NCBI GenBank assembly: GCA_023392615.1
Contig: JAEVYT010000017.1
Coordinates: 248,001-312,000 of the forward strand
Reading direction: 5' to 3'
DNA: 64,000 nucleotides
DNA from: Bacillota bacterium
Lineage (GTDB): Bacteria; Bacillota; Clostridia; Lachnospirales; Lachnospiraceae
The notes beneath the pieces are model-generated. The model was not told where the DNA came from. It made no database searches and was given only the letters and a program-made list of their open reading frames with translations. Within the stretch, counting starts at the first letter, position 1. Each line of letters begins with the position of its first letter. This document shows, one piece after another, positions 35,008 through 45,022 of the stretch. The position numbers and the translations under genes were made by a program.

Positions 35008-38000
35008 TTAGTTCCGCTTTAGCTCAAGTAATTTGGATTTAATCGCTATCATTGTAGGAATGAAGATCGGAATAAACACCAAACACAATAATGAAATACC
35101 GATTACAACTGTCACTGATAATTCCATCAAAGTTCTTACTCTGGATGGATACAGAGCGGCAAACGTTCCCATCAGAATCAGTGCTGCTGAAGTAATTACG
35201 GAACCTACTTTTTTACAGGATAAGACAATGGATTCCATGTCGGAAAGTCCTACATTTTCCTTTTGGCGCATAATTAGAAAGATACTATAATCCACGCCCA
35301 AGGTGACAATCATAATAAATGAGCAAAACGGGACATTCCAGGATAGGTCACCAAACCCGATAATCTGATGGAAGATGATACTTGATAAAGTCATGGCTAT
35401 GTAGTATGACGCAATCAGAGAAATGGTTATAAAAATGGGCATCCATATCTCGTGCGTGATTATTACCAAAACAATAAAAATACCAATTAACATAATAGTT
35501 CTTGCAAAATTAAAATCGCTGTTTGACATATTGTCTAATTCTACATTGCTCTGCGCGGTACCGGATATTCCCCAAGATGATATATTAAGGGTGGATACGG
35601 AAAGATAACTGTCTATTTTATCCTGTATATTGTTTGCGATTTCCATCGCCTGAGGAGAGTAAGGGTCGACACTCAGGGTGATTGTTATTTTTGTTATTTT
35701 ATGATCCTTAGACATATATCTATTTAGGGACTTTCCAAAATCCTCTCCATCTATTTTATCTTCCGGAATATAGAATATGGAGTCTGCATCCTTGAATGTG
35801 GAAAGACCACCTAAATACTCATTTGCAGAAGTTAGCCCGTTTGATACTTTGCCAAGTCCATTAATTGCATCATTAAGCCCACTGGTTAGCTTTGCCGATT
35901 TCTTAGTCAGTTTTTCAACGCCATCAATCAATTCGTTTTGCCCTGTCTGTAATGTTTTCGCCCCATCGTAAAGATTTACTAATCCCTCATTAATTGCTTT
36001 CTGTCCATCCGCTACTTTTAGTAAACCATCATTCATTTGTTTAGCTCCGTCAGACAGCTGAGACACTGCGGAAGTGATTTTTGATTGAGCATCTGTTGCG
36101 TTGATCAACCCTGCATTTAGTTGTGAACTGGCAGACTCTAATTTTGAGAGAGCAGAGGATATCTTATTAAGCCCTGCTTGCGCTTGTGAAATATACTGAC
36201 TTGTATTAGCGGAGGAAAAACTGCTGAGAGCCGTCTGAACTCCTGTAAGCTTTGAAGTGATCGTTGTAAGGGATGTACCAATATTCTTGGTGCTTGTAAT
36301 AATATTCTCTACTTCTTGCATTTGTGTATCATATTGGCTGTCAGACGGATTCAACTGTTTACTTAGAGCACCGGCATTTGTTCCAATTACATTCACGTTT
36401 GTTCCAACACTTGATAAATTCGTTTTGACATCTCCTAAAAGTGTTGAAATAGTTGTTATACTTGATGCTAGATTATTTGAACTATTACTCATTTGATTAA
36501 TCATAGTTTGCATGGAAGAAATACTTTTGTGTACACTCCCAATTCCCTTAGTAATCTGCTCTGATACCGACGCACTACTGGTTAGACCATTCTCCAACTT
36601 TTCACAAGACGTTTTCAATGTTTCGAGATTACTCGATAATGTTTCTGTACCTTTTTCCAAGCTTTCCAGTCCTGTAGATACTTTTCCAGAGGCACTTTTT
36701 AACGAAGAAATAGCCGTTAATAGATTATTTGTTCCCGACTGTAACTGTTCTAGAGAACCATCGTTTCCGGAAGCAGATTGTAGCTGTGTCACTGCGCTTT
36801 GCAAACCGTCCTTGATTTCATCGATGCCATCCAGTGCACTGGTTAGCCCATCTGTGGTAGTTTTAAGTTGACTGTCAAGATACAGTTCATCGATTTTCGC
36901 ACCTTTTGGCTGTGTTACACTATAAACCGTATCAACACCATCTACTGATTTTATTATTTCAGTAAGTCGATCCAATTGTTCCATATCATTTTGATTATTC
37001 ATTGATTGGGAACTCTTAAGAGCAATCGTTGCTGGAGCGGTTTGACCAGAACCGAAATGCTCTGTAATTAGATTGTATCCCACAACTGATGAGTAGGAAG
37101 GGTCAACTTCTGACAGATTATTATAGGAAAGATGTCCATTATATAAAAGAACCGTAGAACAAATTAGCGCACATAAAATAGAAGTTATGTACGGAAAACG
37201 CGTTGAGAATCGTGAAACACCTTCCCATATACGACTTTGTGCATGCCCTTTGGTTTTAAAGGGAGACCAGAAAAGATGTTTACCTAGAAGCATCATGATA
37301 ACCGGAACAAAAGTATATAGAACCAAAATCAGCACAGCAACACCTATAGCGACCGCAGAAGCTGATTTGAAGAGGTTAAACTGTACAAAATATAAACAAG
37401 TAAACCCAATGAATATGGTAAGGGAACTAAACAGAACTGTTTTTCCCGCTGTTTTATAGGTGTTCACAATGGCCGTGCTTCTGTCGGCCCCACATACTAA
37501 CTCTTCTTTAAACCGCATAAGTAACAACATCGTATAATCAGTTCCTATTCCAAAAAGAATAAGAATTAAAAATACACGGGAGAAATTTGAGATTGGAAAA
37601 TTAAAATAATTAACAAGCTGTAACACAATATTAAGCGAAACCATAAAGGTCAAACCAACAGTAGCCAAATTTATCAAAGGTGTTACAGGAGAACGAAATA
37701 TGATTAATAGAACAATCACTATAAAAACAATTGTAATTAGTTCCGTTTTCTGTACACCCTTTTCTGTTGTTCTTGCAAAATCCTCTGTAATAAGATCGGA
37801 GCTTGTGGCTTGAAGTTCAAGTTCGTCTATTTTCATTTCACTGATAATATCTGTCCGAATATTACTTACAGTGTCATGTTCTTTGCTCAAAGTAATTGGA
37901 ACAAGCAATGTGGTCCCGTCTTTTGATATGTATTGGTCTACAAGATCCGCGTTCTCGAATATGTTGTTTACAGACAAAATCTGATGTTGTGACATGTTGT

Positions 38001-38292
38001 TAGAAAGTGCTATTATTTTTTCTTGAATAGATTTTTTGTTTTCATTAGTCAGTTTATTTTCATTATAATAAACTAGAATCATGTTGAATTGCTTTTCGTT
38101 GTCAGTTGTATTGTTCATTTGATTGAGGATTGTTTTTGCTATAGAGGAAGAATAGTTATCTCCAACGCTCGTTTGACCTTTGTCCCGTACAAGCTGTCCC
38201 ATACCAGGCATGGTAAGGATGGCTGAGACAAGAACAATAGCCCAGACAATTATGATAGTCCATCTTCTTTTTATTATTCTGTTAAATATCAT
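35008..38292 (-). CDS. MMPL/RND-superfamily exporter with long helical central domain
   Basis: 1094 residues. The N-terminal helix is followed by an extracellular loop and a block of six membrane helices (about 185-370), with FGIGTDYTMLLLMRFKEEL as the RND signature. A second block lies at about 920-1085 with TLGVDYSIFLIMRQKEN. Between them, residues 470-870 are Ser/Leu-rich heptad-like repeats (DGLTSALDGIDEIKDGL, LSDGAKQMNDGLLKVADG), as in YdgH/YhgE-type exporters, forming a long extracellular helical rod. Such proteins export lipids, peptides or antimicrobials. It is divergent from a two-component system with an inverted repeat in the shared promoter, which suggests direct control. Confidence 0.92.
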   Translation of the reverse strand: MIFNRIIKRRWTIIIVWAIVLVSAILTMPGMGQLVRDKGQTSVGDNYSSSIAKTILNQMNNTTDNEKQFNMILVYYNENKLTNENKKSIQEKIIALSNNMSQHQILSVNNIFENADLVDQYISKDGTTLLVPITLSKEHDTVSNIRTDIISEMKIDELELQATSSDLITEDFARTTEKGVQKTELITIVFIVIVLLIIFRSPVTPLINLATVGLTFMVSLNIVLQLVNYFNFPISNFSRVFLILILFGIGTDYTMLLLMRFKEELVCGADRSTAIVNTYKTAGKTVLFSSLTIFIGFTCLYFVQFNLFKSASAVAIGVAVLILVLYTFVPVIMMLLGKHLFWSPFKTKGHAQSRIWEGVSRFSTRFPYITSILCALICSTVLLYNGHLSYNNLSEVDPSYSSVVGYNLITEHFGSGQTAPATIALKSSQSMNNQNDMEQLDRLTEIIKSVDGVDTVYSVTQPKGAKIDELYLDSQLKTTTDGLTSALDGIDEIKDGLQSAVTQLQSASGNDGSLEQLQSGTNNLLTAISSLKSASGKVSTGLESLEKGTETLSSNLETLKTSCEKLENGLTSSASVSEQITKGIGSVHKSISSMQTMINQMSNSSNNLASSITTISTLLGDVKTNLSSVGTNVNVIGTNAGALSKQLNPSDSQYDTQMQEVENIITSTKNIGTSLTTITSKLTGVQTALSSFSSANTSQYISQAQAGLNKISSALSKLESASSQLNAGLINATDAQSKITSAVSQLSDGAKQMNDGLLKVADGQKAINEGLVNLYDGAKTLQTGQNELIDGVEKLTKKSAKLTSGLNDAINGLGKVSNGLTSANEYLGGLSTFKDADSIFYIPEDKIDGEDFGKSLNRYMSKDHKITKITITLSVDPYSPQAMEIANNIQDKIDSYLSVSTLNISSWGISGTAQSNVELDNMSNSDFNFARTIMLIGIFIVLVIITHEIWMPIFITISLIASYYIAMTLSSIIFHQIIGFGDLSWNVPFCSFIMIVTLGVDYSIFLIMRQKENVGLSDMESIVLSCKKVGSVITSAALILMGTFAALYPSRVRTLMELSVTVVIGISLLCLVFIPIFIPTMIAIKSKLLELKRN

Positions 38293-38363
38293 TTTTGTAC
38301 CCCTTTCTCGGTTGCTTTGCTCATTCTATCCTATCACACAAAAATTAAATGGTTAGGGGACAA

Positions 38364-38407
38364 AAATTAAGAATTATTAAGAGCACCACTTTAATAATTC
38401 TTAATTT
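38364..38407. promoter_or_regulatory. 17-bp perfect inverted repeat in divergent promoter
   Basis: AAATTAAGAATTATTAA (38364-38380) and its exact complement (38391-38407) flank GAGCACCACT. It lies 70 nt from the exporter start codon and 30 nt before the TGCTATAAT extended -10 (38435-38443) of the response regulator gene. It is the likely binding site of that regulator. Confidence 0.65.
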
Positions 38408-38477
38408 GTTTTATGTTTTTCTATAATTTATCTGTGCTATAATGGATTCACATATTGAATGAAGTGAGGTGCCAAAT

Positions 38478-39167
38478 ATGAAGGATATACTAATAGTAGA
38501 TGATGATGTCGCTATTGCTAACCTAATATCGGATGCATTAGAGGATGAGGGCTTTCATACCCTTATCTTTAACGATGGAGAATCTGCTTTAAAACAGATA
38601 AAAGAAACGGATTTTGAACTAATTATTCTAGATATTATGATGCCGAAGATGGATGGACTTACGCTCTGTCGAAAAATACGTGACAGTGTTTCCTGTCCAA
38701 TCCTCTTTTTAACCGCCAAAAGCAGGATGGTTGATACACTTGTTGGATTAGAAATGGGGGCAGATGACTACATTTCAAAACCTTTTATAGTGGAAGAGCT
38801 GGTTGCCCGAGTAAAAGCACACATTCGTCGAGAACATCGTGATACAGAAAAAGCAAAAGACGATATCCTGCAGTTTGATACGATTACGCTTAATAAGGAA
38901 AGTTACGAAGTATATAAAAACCGACAGCTTGTTGAACTTTCGCATCGTGAATTTCAGATTCTACGGTATTTCATTGAAAATTCGGGACATGTTCTTTCGA
39001 AGGAACAGATTTTTAATGCAGTATGGGGACCGGATTATGGTGACATAGGTACTGTTGCAGTTAACATTAAAAATCTGCGTGCCAAGCTGGACCCAAATAA
39101 TGAATATCTGAAAACGGTATGGGGTGTTGGATATAAATTTGTAACGCCACAGAGGCATAACCTATGA
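38478..39167 (+). CDS. OmpR-family response regulator
   Basis: 229 residues from ATG 38478, with GAGGTG at 38465-38470; a GTG at 38469 overlaps that site. Receiver: DDD at 8-10, phospho-acceptor Asp52 in IILDIMMPKMDG, Lys101 in YISKPF. The winged-helix domain runs from about 130 to 225 (LSHREFQILRYFIENSGHV, GVGYKF). It is coupled by a 4-nt overlap to the kinase gene and divergent from the MMPL exporter gene, its likely target. Confidence 0.93.
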   Translation: MKDILIVDDDVAIANLISDALEDEGFHTLIFNDGESALKQIKETDFELIILDIMMPKMDGLTLCRKIRDSVSCPILFLTAKSRMVDTLVGLEMGADDYISKPFIVEELVARVKAHIRREHRDTEKAKDDILQFDTITLNKESYEVYKNRQLVELSHREFQILRYFIENSGHVLSKEQIFNAVWGPDYGDIGTVAVNIKNLRAKLDPNNEYLKTVWGVGYKFVTPQRHNL

Positions 39168-40450
39168 GTATGCGTTTAAAATTGGCGTTCACGGTAATGA
39201 TTGCGTTACTTGTCAATCTCTTTGCACTGATTCTTTTTTATAATTTGTTCATTTCAACAAGGGTTTCCAATCATTTTGATGAAATGCAAACGGCACTTGA
39301 TCTGGATGTACAAAAAATATCGAAGGAAGTAAGCACAAGCCAGGACTATAAAGAGTATTTATCCCAGCTTTCGAAAAAAGCTGGATACAACATCCAACTA
39401 CAGACGTTAGATGATAAATTAGTTTACGAAACAAAGGTGTCTCAGGAAGCTTCGCTTTTTATTCGTTCAACAGAAATAGTTCATAAATCTGATGACACGT
39501 ATATGCTACTGAAGATCACTAAGCCACTGTCTATTCAAAATGCATATGAAATGCCTCCCATTCGTTCTTTATTGGAAGCAGAAATTGGGATTTTATTTTG
39601 CATTCTATTGGTGGTAACGATTGTATTGTATCTCCAGTATGTGAAACCGATTGAAGAATTACAGAAATCAATCAGAGATTATAATATGGGAAAAGTGCCG
39701 GAGTCCAACCGAAGAACGGATGAAATCGGAAAATTGCAAAATAGTTTTGTTCTATTAGCCAACAATTTAAGTGAGGAAAAGCAAAAACAAAGCCGTATTA
39801 TCGCGTCAATTTCTCACGATATTAAAACTCCACTCACCTCAGTTATGGGTTATGCAGAACGGATCAAGAGTGGAAGGCTATCGGAAGACCGAAAGATGCG
39901 CTATATTGATACAATTTATGAAAAAGCAGATGTTATAAAGACTCTGATTGGCGAGTTTGACGATTATTTAAGTTTCAATCTCCATCCAGCTTTTAATAAG
40001 CAGAAATTGTCTGTGGACAAACTATGCCAGATAATAAAAGAGGAATATATGGAGGATATGGAAAGTACAGGGGTACAATTTTATATAGTAAATGAGTGTA
40101 TGCCAGTCAGTATTTCAATTGATCTTTCAAAAATCCGTAGGGTTTTATGTAATATCATCGGTAACAGCATGAAACATTTTGGAGACACGAAAAATCCGGA
40201 TATTACTGTAAAATGTTCACAAATAAAAAACAAGGTTTTATTTCAAGTCTCGGATAACGGGATGGGCGTTCCAAAAGATATTCTAAGTCATATTTTTGAA
40301 CCCTTTTTCACATCCGATGATAGTAGAAATGTAGCAGGTTTGGGTCTTTCTATATGCAAAGATATTATTGAGTCTCATGAAGGCAGAATATGGGCTGAGA
40401 ACAACCCAGATTCTGGTCTCAGTATTTTTCTTGAAATCCCAATGGCATGA
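39164..40450 (+). CDS. Sensor histidine kinase
   Basis: 428 residues. Helix 1 is at 5-30, the extracellular sensor at 31-137, and helix 2 at 138-160. A short HAMP linker follows, then H-box SISHDIKTPLTSVMGYAER with His218, N-box RVLCNIIGNSMKHFGD, and G-boxes SDNGMGVPKD and GLGLSICKDIIESHEG. The HATPase end is complete. The ATG overlaps the regulator stop codon by 4 nt. With the divergent MMPL exporter, the module resembles systems that sense cell-envelope stress or antimicrobial peptides. Confidence 0.93.
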   Translation: MSMRLKLAFTVMIALLVNLFALILFYNLFISTRVSNHFDEMQTALDLDVQKISKEVSTSQDYKEYLSQLSKKAGYNIQLQTLDDKLVYETKVSQEASLFIRSTEIVHKSDDTYMLLKITKPLSIQNAYEMPPIRSLLEAEIGILFCILLVVTIVLYLQYVKPIEELQKSIRDYNMGKVPESNRRTDEIGKLQNSFVLLANNLSEEKQKQSRIIASISHDIKTPLTSVMGYAERIKSGRLSEDRKMRYIDTIYEKADVIKTLIGEFDDYLSFNLHPAFNKQKLSVDKLCQIIKEEYMEDMESTGVQFYIVNECMPVSISIDLSKIRRVLCNIIGNSMKHFGDTKNPDITVKCSQIKNKVLFQVSDNGMGVPKDILSHIFEPFFTSDDSRNVAGLGLSICKDIIESHEGRIWAENNPDSGLSIFLEIPMA

Positions 40451-40585
40451 ACATTACAAGTTCAACTTTTGCATAATTCGAAATAAGTCTCTGAATAAAT
40501 TTGTATCACTATCATTAAGACAGGTGATATTCTGTGACCGATTTGTTAACATAAAAATACATCAATATTTATTAAAGATAGGATT

Positions 40586-40617
40586 AGAGGGCAGTCCAAA
40601 CGGGCTGCCCTCTTTTG
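40586..40617. terminator. Intrinsic terminator
   Basis: AGAGGGCAG (40586-40594) pairs with CTGCCCTCT (40605-40613), followed by TTTTGC. It lies between the convergent kinase and AraC genes. Confidence 0.85.
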
Positions 40618-40660
40618 CACCCCTTATGGCGCGACCTTGCCTTTACATTGTAAAATCCTT

Positions 40661-41491
40661 CTAATAAATATCCACCCTATTCTGCCTAACTGTAGGAAGT
40701 ATTGTACTATCCGATATTTGTGATTGTCGATACCCCGTAGGTGATATACCGGTAATTTGTTTGAACTGGCGCATAAAGTGAACATCATTTTCATAGCCAC
40801 ATTTCTCGGCAATATCTCGAATGGAGAGTTTCGTCGTACACAACTGTTGTTTAGCATAATCCACTCGTGCATTAATAACATCTGACATACAAGTTATCCC
40901 AAAGTGTTTTTTGTAAAGACGTTGAAAATAATATGGACTTAGGCAGATTTGATGTGCTAGGTTTTCAATCGTCCAGTTTAGATAGGGGCGATTATATATT
41001 TTTGAACGAAGTAAAGAAAATTTATCATAGTTTTTGTCCCAACCGTTCGTGCTTTCACGAAGAATTGCCTCGGAGACTTTGTTGAAAAATATATGCATAT
41101 AGCAATTGATGGTGTCTTCTTTATGATTATTATTAGAATATTGTTCGATGTTGATACTATTTATAAGCATTGAGTAGGACTCTATATTGTTAATAGTGAT
41201 AGGTGTCTCATAAGGAATTTTTAAGCTCTCAAGATATTGTTTGTCTTCCGCAGTCATTTCAAAGTGGAACCAGTCATTAGAAAAAGTTGCTCCGCAGGAA
41301 CGGTAATACTGGGGAGTCCCTTCTTTATATAGAAAAAACGTATTAGGGTCAATTATAATATTGACTCCATTAACTGTAAAGAGGGCAGGGCTTTTAATGA
41401 GTAATGCTAAATAATCACCGGAACCTAAAGGCCGATCAATAAAAAAATCGGAATCGTGAACGTGGTTGTATCCAATATATGTTATTTTCAT
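40661..41491 (-). CDS. AraC-family transcriptional regulator
   Basis: 276 residues. The start is the ATG at 41491 on the minus strand with GGAGG 6 nt upstream. The N-terminal half is a cupin-like sensor domain (DYLALLIKSPALFTVNGVNI, IDPNTFFLYKEGTPQYY). The last 100 residues carry the two helix-turn-helix motifs (TIENLAHQICLSPYYFQRLY and IRDIAEKCGYENDVHFMRQF, then GISPTGYRQ). It is divergent from the ABC sugar importer genes and is the obvious candidate to activate them in response to an oligosaccharide. Confidence 0.9.
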   Translation of the reverse strand: MKITYIGYNHVHDSDFFIDRPLGSGDYLALLIKSPALFTVNGVNIIIDPNTFFLYKEGTPQYYRSCGATFSNDWFHFEMTAEDKQYLESLKIPYETPITINNIESYSMLINSINIEQYSNNNHKEDTINCYMHIFFNKVSEAILRESTNGWDKNYDKFSLLRSKIYNRPYLNWTIENLAHQICLSPYYFQRLYKKHFGITCMSDVINARVDYAKQQLCTTKLSIRDIAEKCGYENDVHFMRQFKQITGISPTGYRQSQISDSTILPTVRQNRVDIY

Positions 41492-41746
41492 ATAACCTCC
41501 AAATGTAAATAGCATTATATATCAGTTATTTAACAGTTTATATCATTACATTTTGTATGTCAAGATTATAAAATAATAAGCGTAACATATATAAAAAATA
41601 GCAAAGATTAATAGATAAAGTGGTTTTTCATCCCTATGAATTAGTATATTTGTGGAGATTAGTAGGTATGGGAATTGGCTTATTTGTTTTGCCAAAAAGC
41701 TTTTTTAATCAGTGCTGTTTGTATGATTTATTATAGGAGGATAACC

Positions 41747-43108
41747 ATGAATAAAAGGGTAGTAGCAGTTATTATCGCATTAGTAATGGCAATAGGTCTT
41801 GTTGGTTGTGGGGGCAGTAAAAACGATAATGCAGCAGATTCAGGGAAAAAAGCCGAAGGTGGCAAAGTAATTAATATTTATGGATGGAATGAGAGTTTCA
41901 AAACACTGGTGGACAAGTATTATATTCCAACCGGTAGATTGCCGAAAGATGTAAAGATTAATTGGGTGACGATTCCAAGTGCAGATAATGCATATCAGAA
42001 AGCTCTTGATGAAGCACTTCTAAAGCAAAAAGATGTATCAGCGGATAAAAAAGTTGATTTGTTTTTAGTTGAAGCAGATTATGCATTAAAGTATGCGCAA
42101 TCAGATGTAACATTAGATGTACAAAAGGATGTAGGATTAACAAAAGATCAAATGTCACAAATGTATGAATACACAAAACAGATCATGACTACAAAGGATG
42201 GAGCAATTAAGGGTGTATCAGGATTTGCTTCCCCAGGATTATTTGCTTATCGTAGATCAATTGCGAAAGATGTACTAGGTACAGATGATCCCAAAGAAGT
42301 TCAGAAATATTTAAGTGATTGGAACAAGTTTGATGATGTTGCCAAAAAGGCGAATGATAAGGGATATAAGATGTTAGCCGGTTATAGTGATTCTTATAGA
42401 GTCTTCTCAAATAATGTTTCCGCACCTTGGGTTGATGGAAAGAAGATTGTGATCGATAATAATATTCTTAACTGGGTGAAACAAACGAAGGAATATACAG
42501 AGAAAGGATATAACAATAAACACGGCATCTGGTCAGATGGATGGAGTGCAGATCAAGGTCCAAAAGGAAAAGTATTAGGCTTTTTCTACTCTACTTGGGG
42601 TGTTAATTTTACATTAATGGGCAATTCCTTAGAGAAATCAGTAGCAGATGGTGGTAAAGAAGAAGTTGGCAATGGTATTTATGGAGATTATGGTATATGC
42701 CTTGGACCGCAGTCCTTTTACTGGGGTGGAACCTGGTTATGTGCGGCAAATGGTAGTGATAATGTTGCAGAAGTAAAAGACATCATGGAATTCTTCGCTT
42801 GTGAAAAAGATTCAATGAAGAAAATGGCAACAGAAACAATCGACTTTGCAAATAATAAAGAAGCAATGGAAGAAGTGGCTGCAAGTGATTTCAGCAGTGC
42901 ATTCCTAGCTGGTCAAAATCCATATACATATTTCTGTGAAGCAGCTTTAAATATTGATATGAAGAATACATCAATTTATGATCAAGGGTTAAATGAGGCC
43001 ATGGATAAGGCGATGGTCGACTACTATGATAATAATGTGGATTACGATACAGCGTTAAATAATTTCTATAAGATAGCAAATGAGAAGTATCCAGAATTAC
43101 AAAAATAA
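41747..43108 (+). CDS. ABC importer sugar-binding lipoprotein
   Basis: 453 residues from ATG 41747 (AGGAGGATAACC upstream; the longer ORF from 41675 has no such site). The signal peptide RVVAVIIALVMAIGLV is followed by GCGG, the lipobox with Cys21. The mature part is a family-1 extracellular solute-binding protein (INIYGWNESFKTLVDKYY, WKGTW-like YWGGTWLCAANG, AALNIDMKNTSIYDQGLNEA). It binds a sugar or oligosaccharide outside the membrane for the two permeases encoded next. The downstream GH43 gene points to an arabinoxylan or arabinan fragment. As in the first locus, no ATPase gene is present. Confidence 0.9.
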   Translation: MNKRVVAVIIALVMAIGLVGCGGSKNDNAADSGKKAEGGKVINIYGWNESFKTLVDKYYIPTGRLPKDVKINWVTIPSADNAYQKALDEALLKQKDVSADKKVDLFLVEADYALKYAQSDVTLDVQKDVGLTKDQMSQMYEYTKQIMTTKDGAIKGVSGFASPGLFAYRRSIAKDVLGTDDPKEVQKYLSDWNKFDDVAKKANDKGYKMLAGYSDSYRVFSNNVSAPWVDGKKIVIDNNILNWVKQTKEYTEKGYNNKHGIWSDGWSADQGPKGKVLGFFYSTWGVNFTLMGNSLEKSVADGGKEEVGNGIYGDYGICLGPQSFYWGGTWLCAANGSDNVAEVKDIMEFFACEKDSMKKMATETIDFANNKEAMEEVAASDFSSAFLAGQNPYTYFCEAALNIDMKNTSIYDQGLNEAMDKAMVDYYDNNVDYDTALNNFYKIANEKYPELQK

Positions 43109-43115
43109 AGCTAAT

Positions 43116-43149
43116 GTGGAACATGACGAATTGCCTTGCCATGTTCCAC
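43116..43149 (+). terminator. Intercistronic hairpin between binding protein and permease genes
   Basis: GTGGAACATG (43116-43125) pairs perfectly with CATGTTCCAC (43140-43149). A T-poor tail follows, so it is likely a partial terminator or mRNA stabiliser, at the same operon position as the hairpin at 22.6 kb. Confidence 0.65.
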
Positions 43150-43210
43150 TCTTATTAAATAAGAGTGAGTAGTGGTTTGCTAAATATGTGGCAGAGGAAT
43201 GGTGATTATT

Positions 43211-44140
43211 ATGAAAAAATCAGATATGAGGAAGAAAGGAGTTAGTTATGCAAAGTGGGGATATATATTTTTAATCCCATTTTTCGTTACTTACATTCTG
43301 TTTTCTTTCATTCCGTTGATTAATACATTTTGGAATAGTTTGTTTGAAAATTATATGTCAGGACTGAATCAAGTAGGGCCAACCTTTGTAGGTCTAGAAA
43401 ATTTCAAAACAATTATAACACCTGATTTGTTAAAATACGCGGGAAATACAGTTATATTATGGCTATTAGGATTTATTCCGCAAATTATTGTGTCCTTGGT
43501 GCTTGCCGTGTGGCTTACAGATGGTGCGATGAAACTGAAGGGAAAAGGTTTTTTTAAGACCGTTATCTATATGCCGAATTTGATTATGGCGGCGGCCTTT
43601 TCGATGTTGTTCTTTACGTTGTTTTCTGATATCGGACCAGTTAACAATATACTAGTTTCGTCGGGAATACTTGATAAGCCGCTTCGATTCCTGAGTAATG
43701 TTTGGTGGACAAGATCACTAATTGCGATGATGGGATTTTTAATGTGGTTTGGAAATACAACAATTTTACTTATGGTAGCAGTTCTTGGTGTTGACAAATC
43801 AATTTACGAAGCAGCACGCATGGACGGGGCTGCATCGTTAAAAATATTCAGACAAATTACGGTTCCATTAATTCGTCCCGTATTGGTTTACGTATTTATA
43901 ACCTCTATGATTGGTGGTATTCAGTCATTTGATGTTCCACAAATTTTAACCGCTGGTAGTGGTGGACCCAATCGTACGAGTATGACTTTAATCATGTATT
44001 TAAATAACCTTCTATACAATAAAAATTATGGTCGTGCCGGCGCACTTTCGGTAATTCTGTTCATCATTACAGCCATTTTGAGTATATTTGTATTTAAGAA
44101 ATTAACAAGTAATATCACTAAGAAGAAAGGAGAAAATTAA
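43211..44140 (+). CDS. ABC sugar importer permease, first subunit
   Basis: 309 residues from ATG 43211, with GGTGAT just upstream; an ATG at 43199 is directly against AGAGGA and is less likely. Six membrane helices. The EAA loop is YEAARMDGAASLKIFRQI then TVPLIRP. The N-terminus SYAKWGYIFLIPFFVTYILF is typical of MalF/UgpA-type subunits. The stop overlaps the next start by one base. Confidence 0.93.
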   Translation: MKKSDMRKKGVSYAKWGYIFLIPFFVTYILFSFIPLINTFWNSLFENYMSGLNQVGPTFVGLENFKTIITPDLLKYAGNTVILWLLGFIPQIIVSLVLAVWLTDGAMKLKGKGFFKTVIYMPNLIMAAAFSMLFFTLFSDIGPVNNILVSSGILDKPLRFLSNVWWTRSLIAMMGFLMWFGNTTILLMVAVLGVDKSIYEAARMDGAASLKIFRQITVPLIRPVLVYVFITSMIGGIQSFDVPQILTAGSGGPNRTSMTLIMYLNNLLYNKNYGRAGALSVILFIITAILSIFVFKKLTSNITKKKGEN

Positions 44141-44988
44141 TGGAAAGTAAAAGTATTCTAGCGATAACCAAAAAGAGTTTTTGCTACTTCGTGCTAATTT
44201 TTCTTGCTATCATAAGTTTATTCCCATTCTATGTGCTAATTATCAATGCTACACGTGCGCATGCTGATATTCAAAAGGGATTTTCAGTGGTACCGGCACA
44301 AGCATTTTGGTTTAATATGAAGAATGTTTTACAGAATGAAAATCTACCGGTATTATCGGGTATTATGAATAGTCTTATTGTTGCAGCATTTGGTGCGGGT
44401 TTCTCTGTTTATTTTTCTTCTTTAACGGCATATGCAATTCATGCCTATAATTTTAAATATAAACAACAGATATTCATGTTTATATTATTGATTATGATGG
44501 TTCCAGGCCAGGTTTCAGCTTTAGGATTTATCAGATGGGTTGACAAATTAGGTTTAATGAATTCTTTTATACCACTTACGGTACCTGCAATTGCTGCACC
44601 AGCTGTATTTTTCTTTATGAAACAATTCATGGATAGTAATCTTCCTATCGAGATTATTGAGGCGGCAAGAGTAGATGGCTCGAAAGAATTTCATACATTT
44701 AACAAGATAATTTGTCCGATTATGAAACCTGCAATTGCTGCACAGTTAATCTTCTGTTTTGTTGGAAATTGGAATAATTATTTGATTCCTTCTCTGATTC
44801 TTAAATCAGATAATAAGAAAACACTTCCTATTCTTATTGCACAACTTAGAAGTGCAGATTTTTTAAAGTTTGATATGGGACAAGTTTATATGCTGATATT
44901 TTTAGCAATCATACCAGTCTGCATTGTGTACATTATATTATCTAGATATATTGTTGGTAGCTTAACAGCTGGTAGTGTAAAAGGGTAA
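44140..44988 (+). CDS. ABC sugar importer permease, second subunit
   Basis: 282 residues, ATG overlapping the preceding TAA (TAATG). Six membrane helices; the EAA loop is IEAARVDGSKEFHTFNKI then ICPIMKP, slightly divergent. The C-terminus SRYIVGSLTAGSVKG is typical of MalG/UgpE-type subunits. It completes the importer. Confidence 0.92.
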   Translation: MESKSILAITKKSFCYFVLIFLAIISLFPFYVLIINATRAHADIQKGFSVVPAQAFWFNMKNVLQNENLPVLSGIMNSLIVAAFGAGFSVYFSSLTAYAIHAYNFKYKQQIFMFILLIMMVPGQVSALGFIRWVDKLGLMNSFIPLTVPAIAAPAVFFFMKQFMDSNLPIEIIEAARVDGSKEFHTFNKIICPIMKPAIAAQLIFCFVGNWNNYLIPSLILKSDNKKTLPILIAQLRSADFLKFDMGQVYMLIFLAIIPVCIVYIILSRYIVGSLTAGSVKG

Positions 44989-45022
44989 TATAGAAAGATG
45001 ACAGTAAGAAAATGAGGTAATT

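Noticed and set aside
35033..37459. Several plus-strand open frames of 60-119 codons
   Set aside because: They lie opposite the MMPL exporter gene, lack ribosome binding sites and have codon use mirroring the real gene.
42285..42305. Extra TGTAC/GTACA pair resembling the xylan operator
   Set aside because: It is inside the second binding-protein gene and has a 3-nt centre, so it is probably chance.
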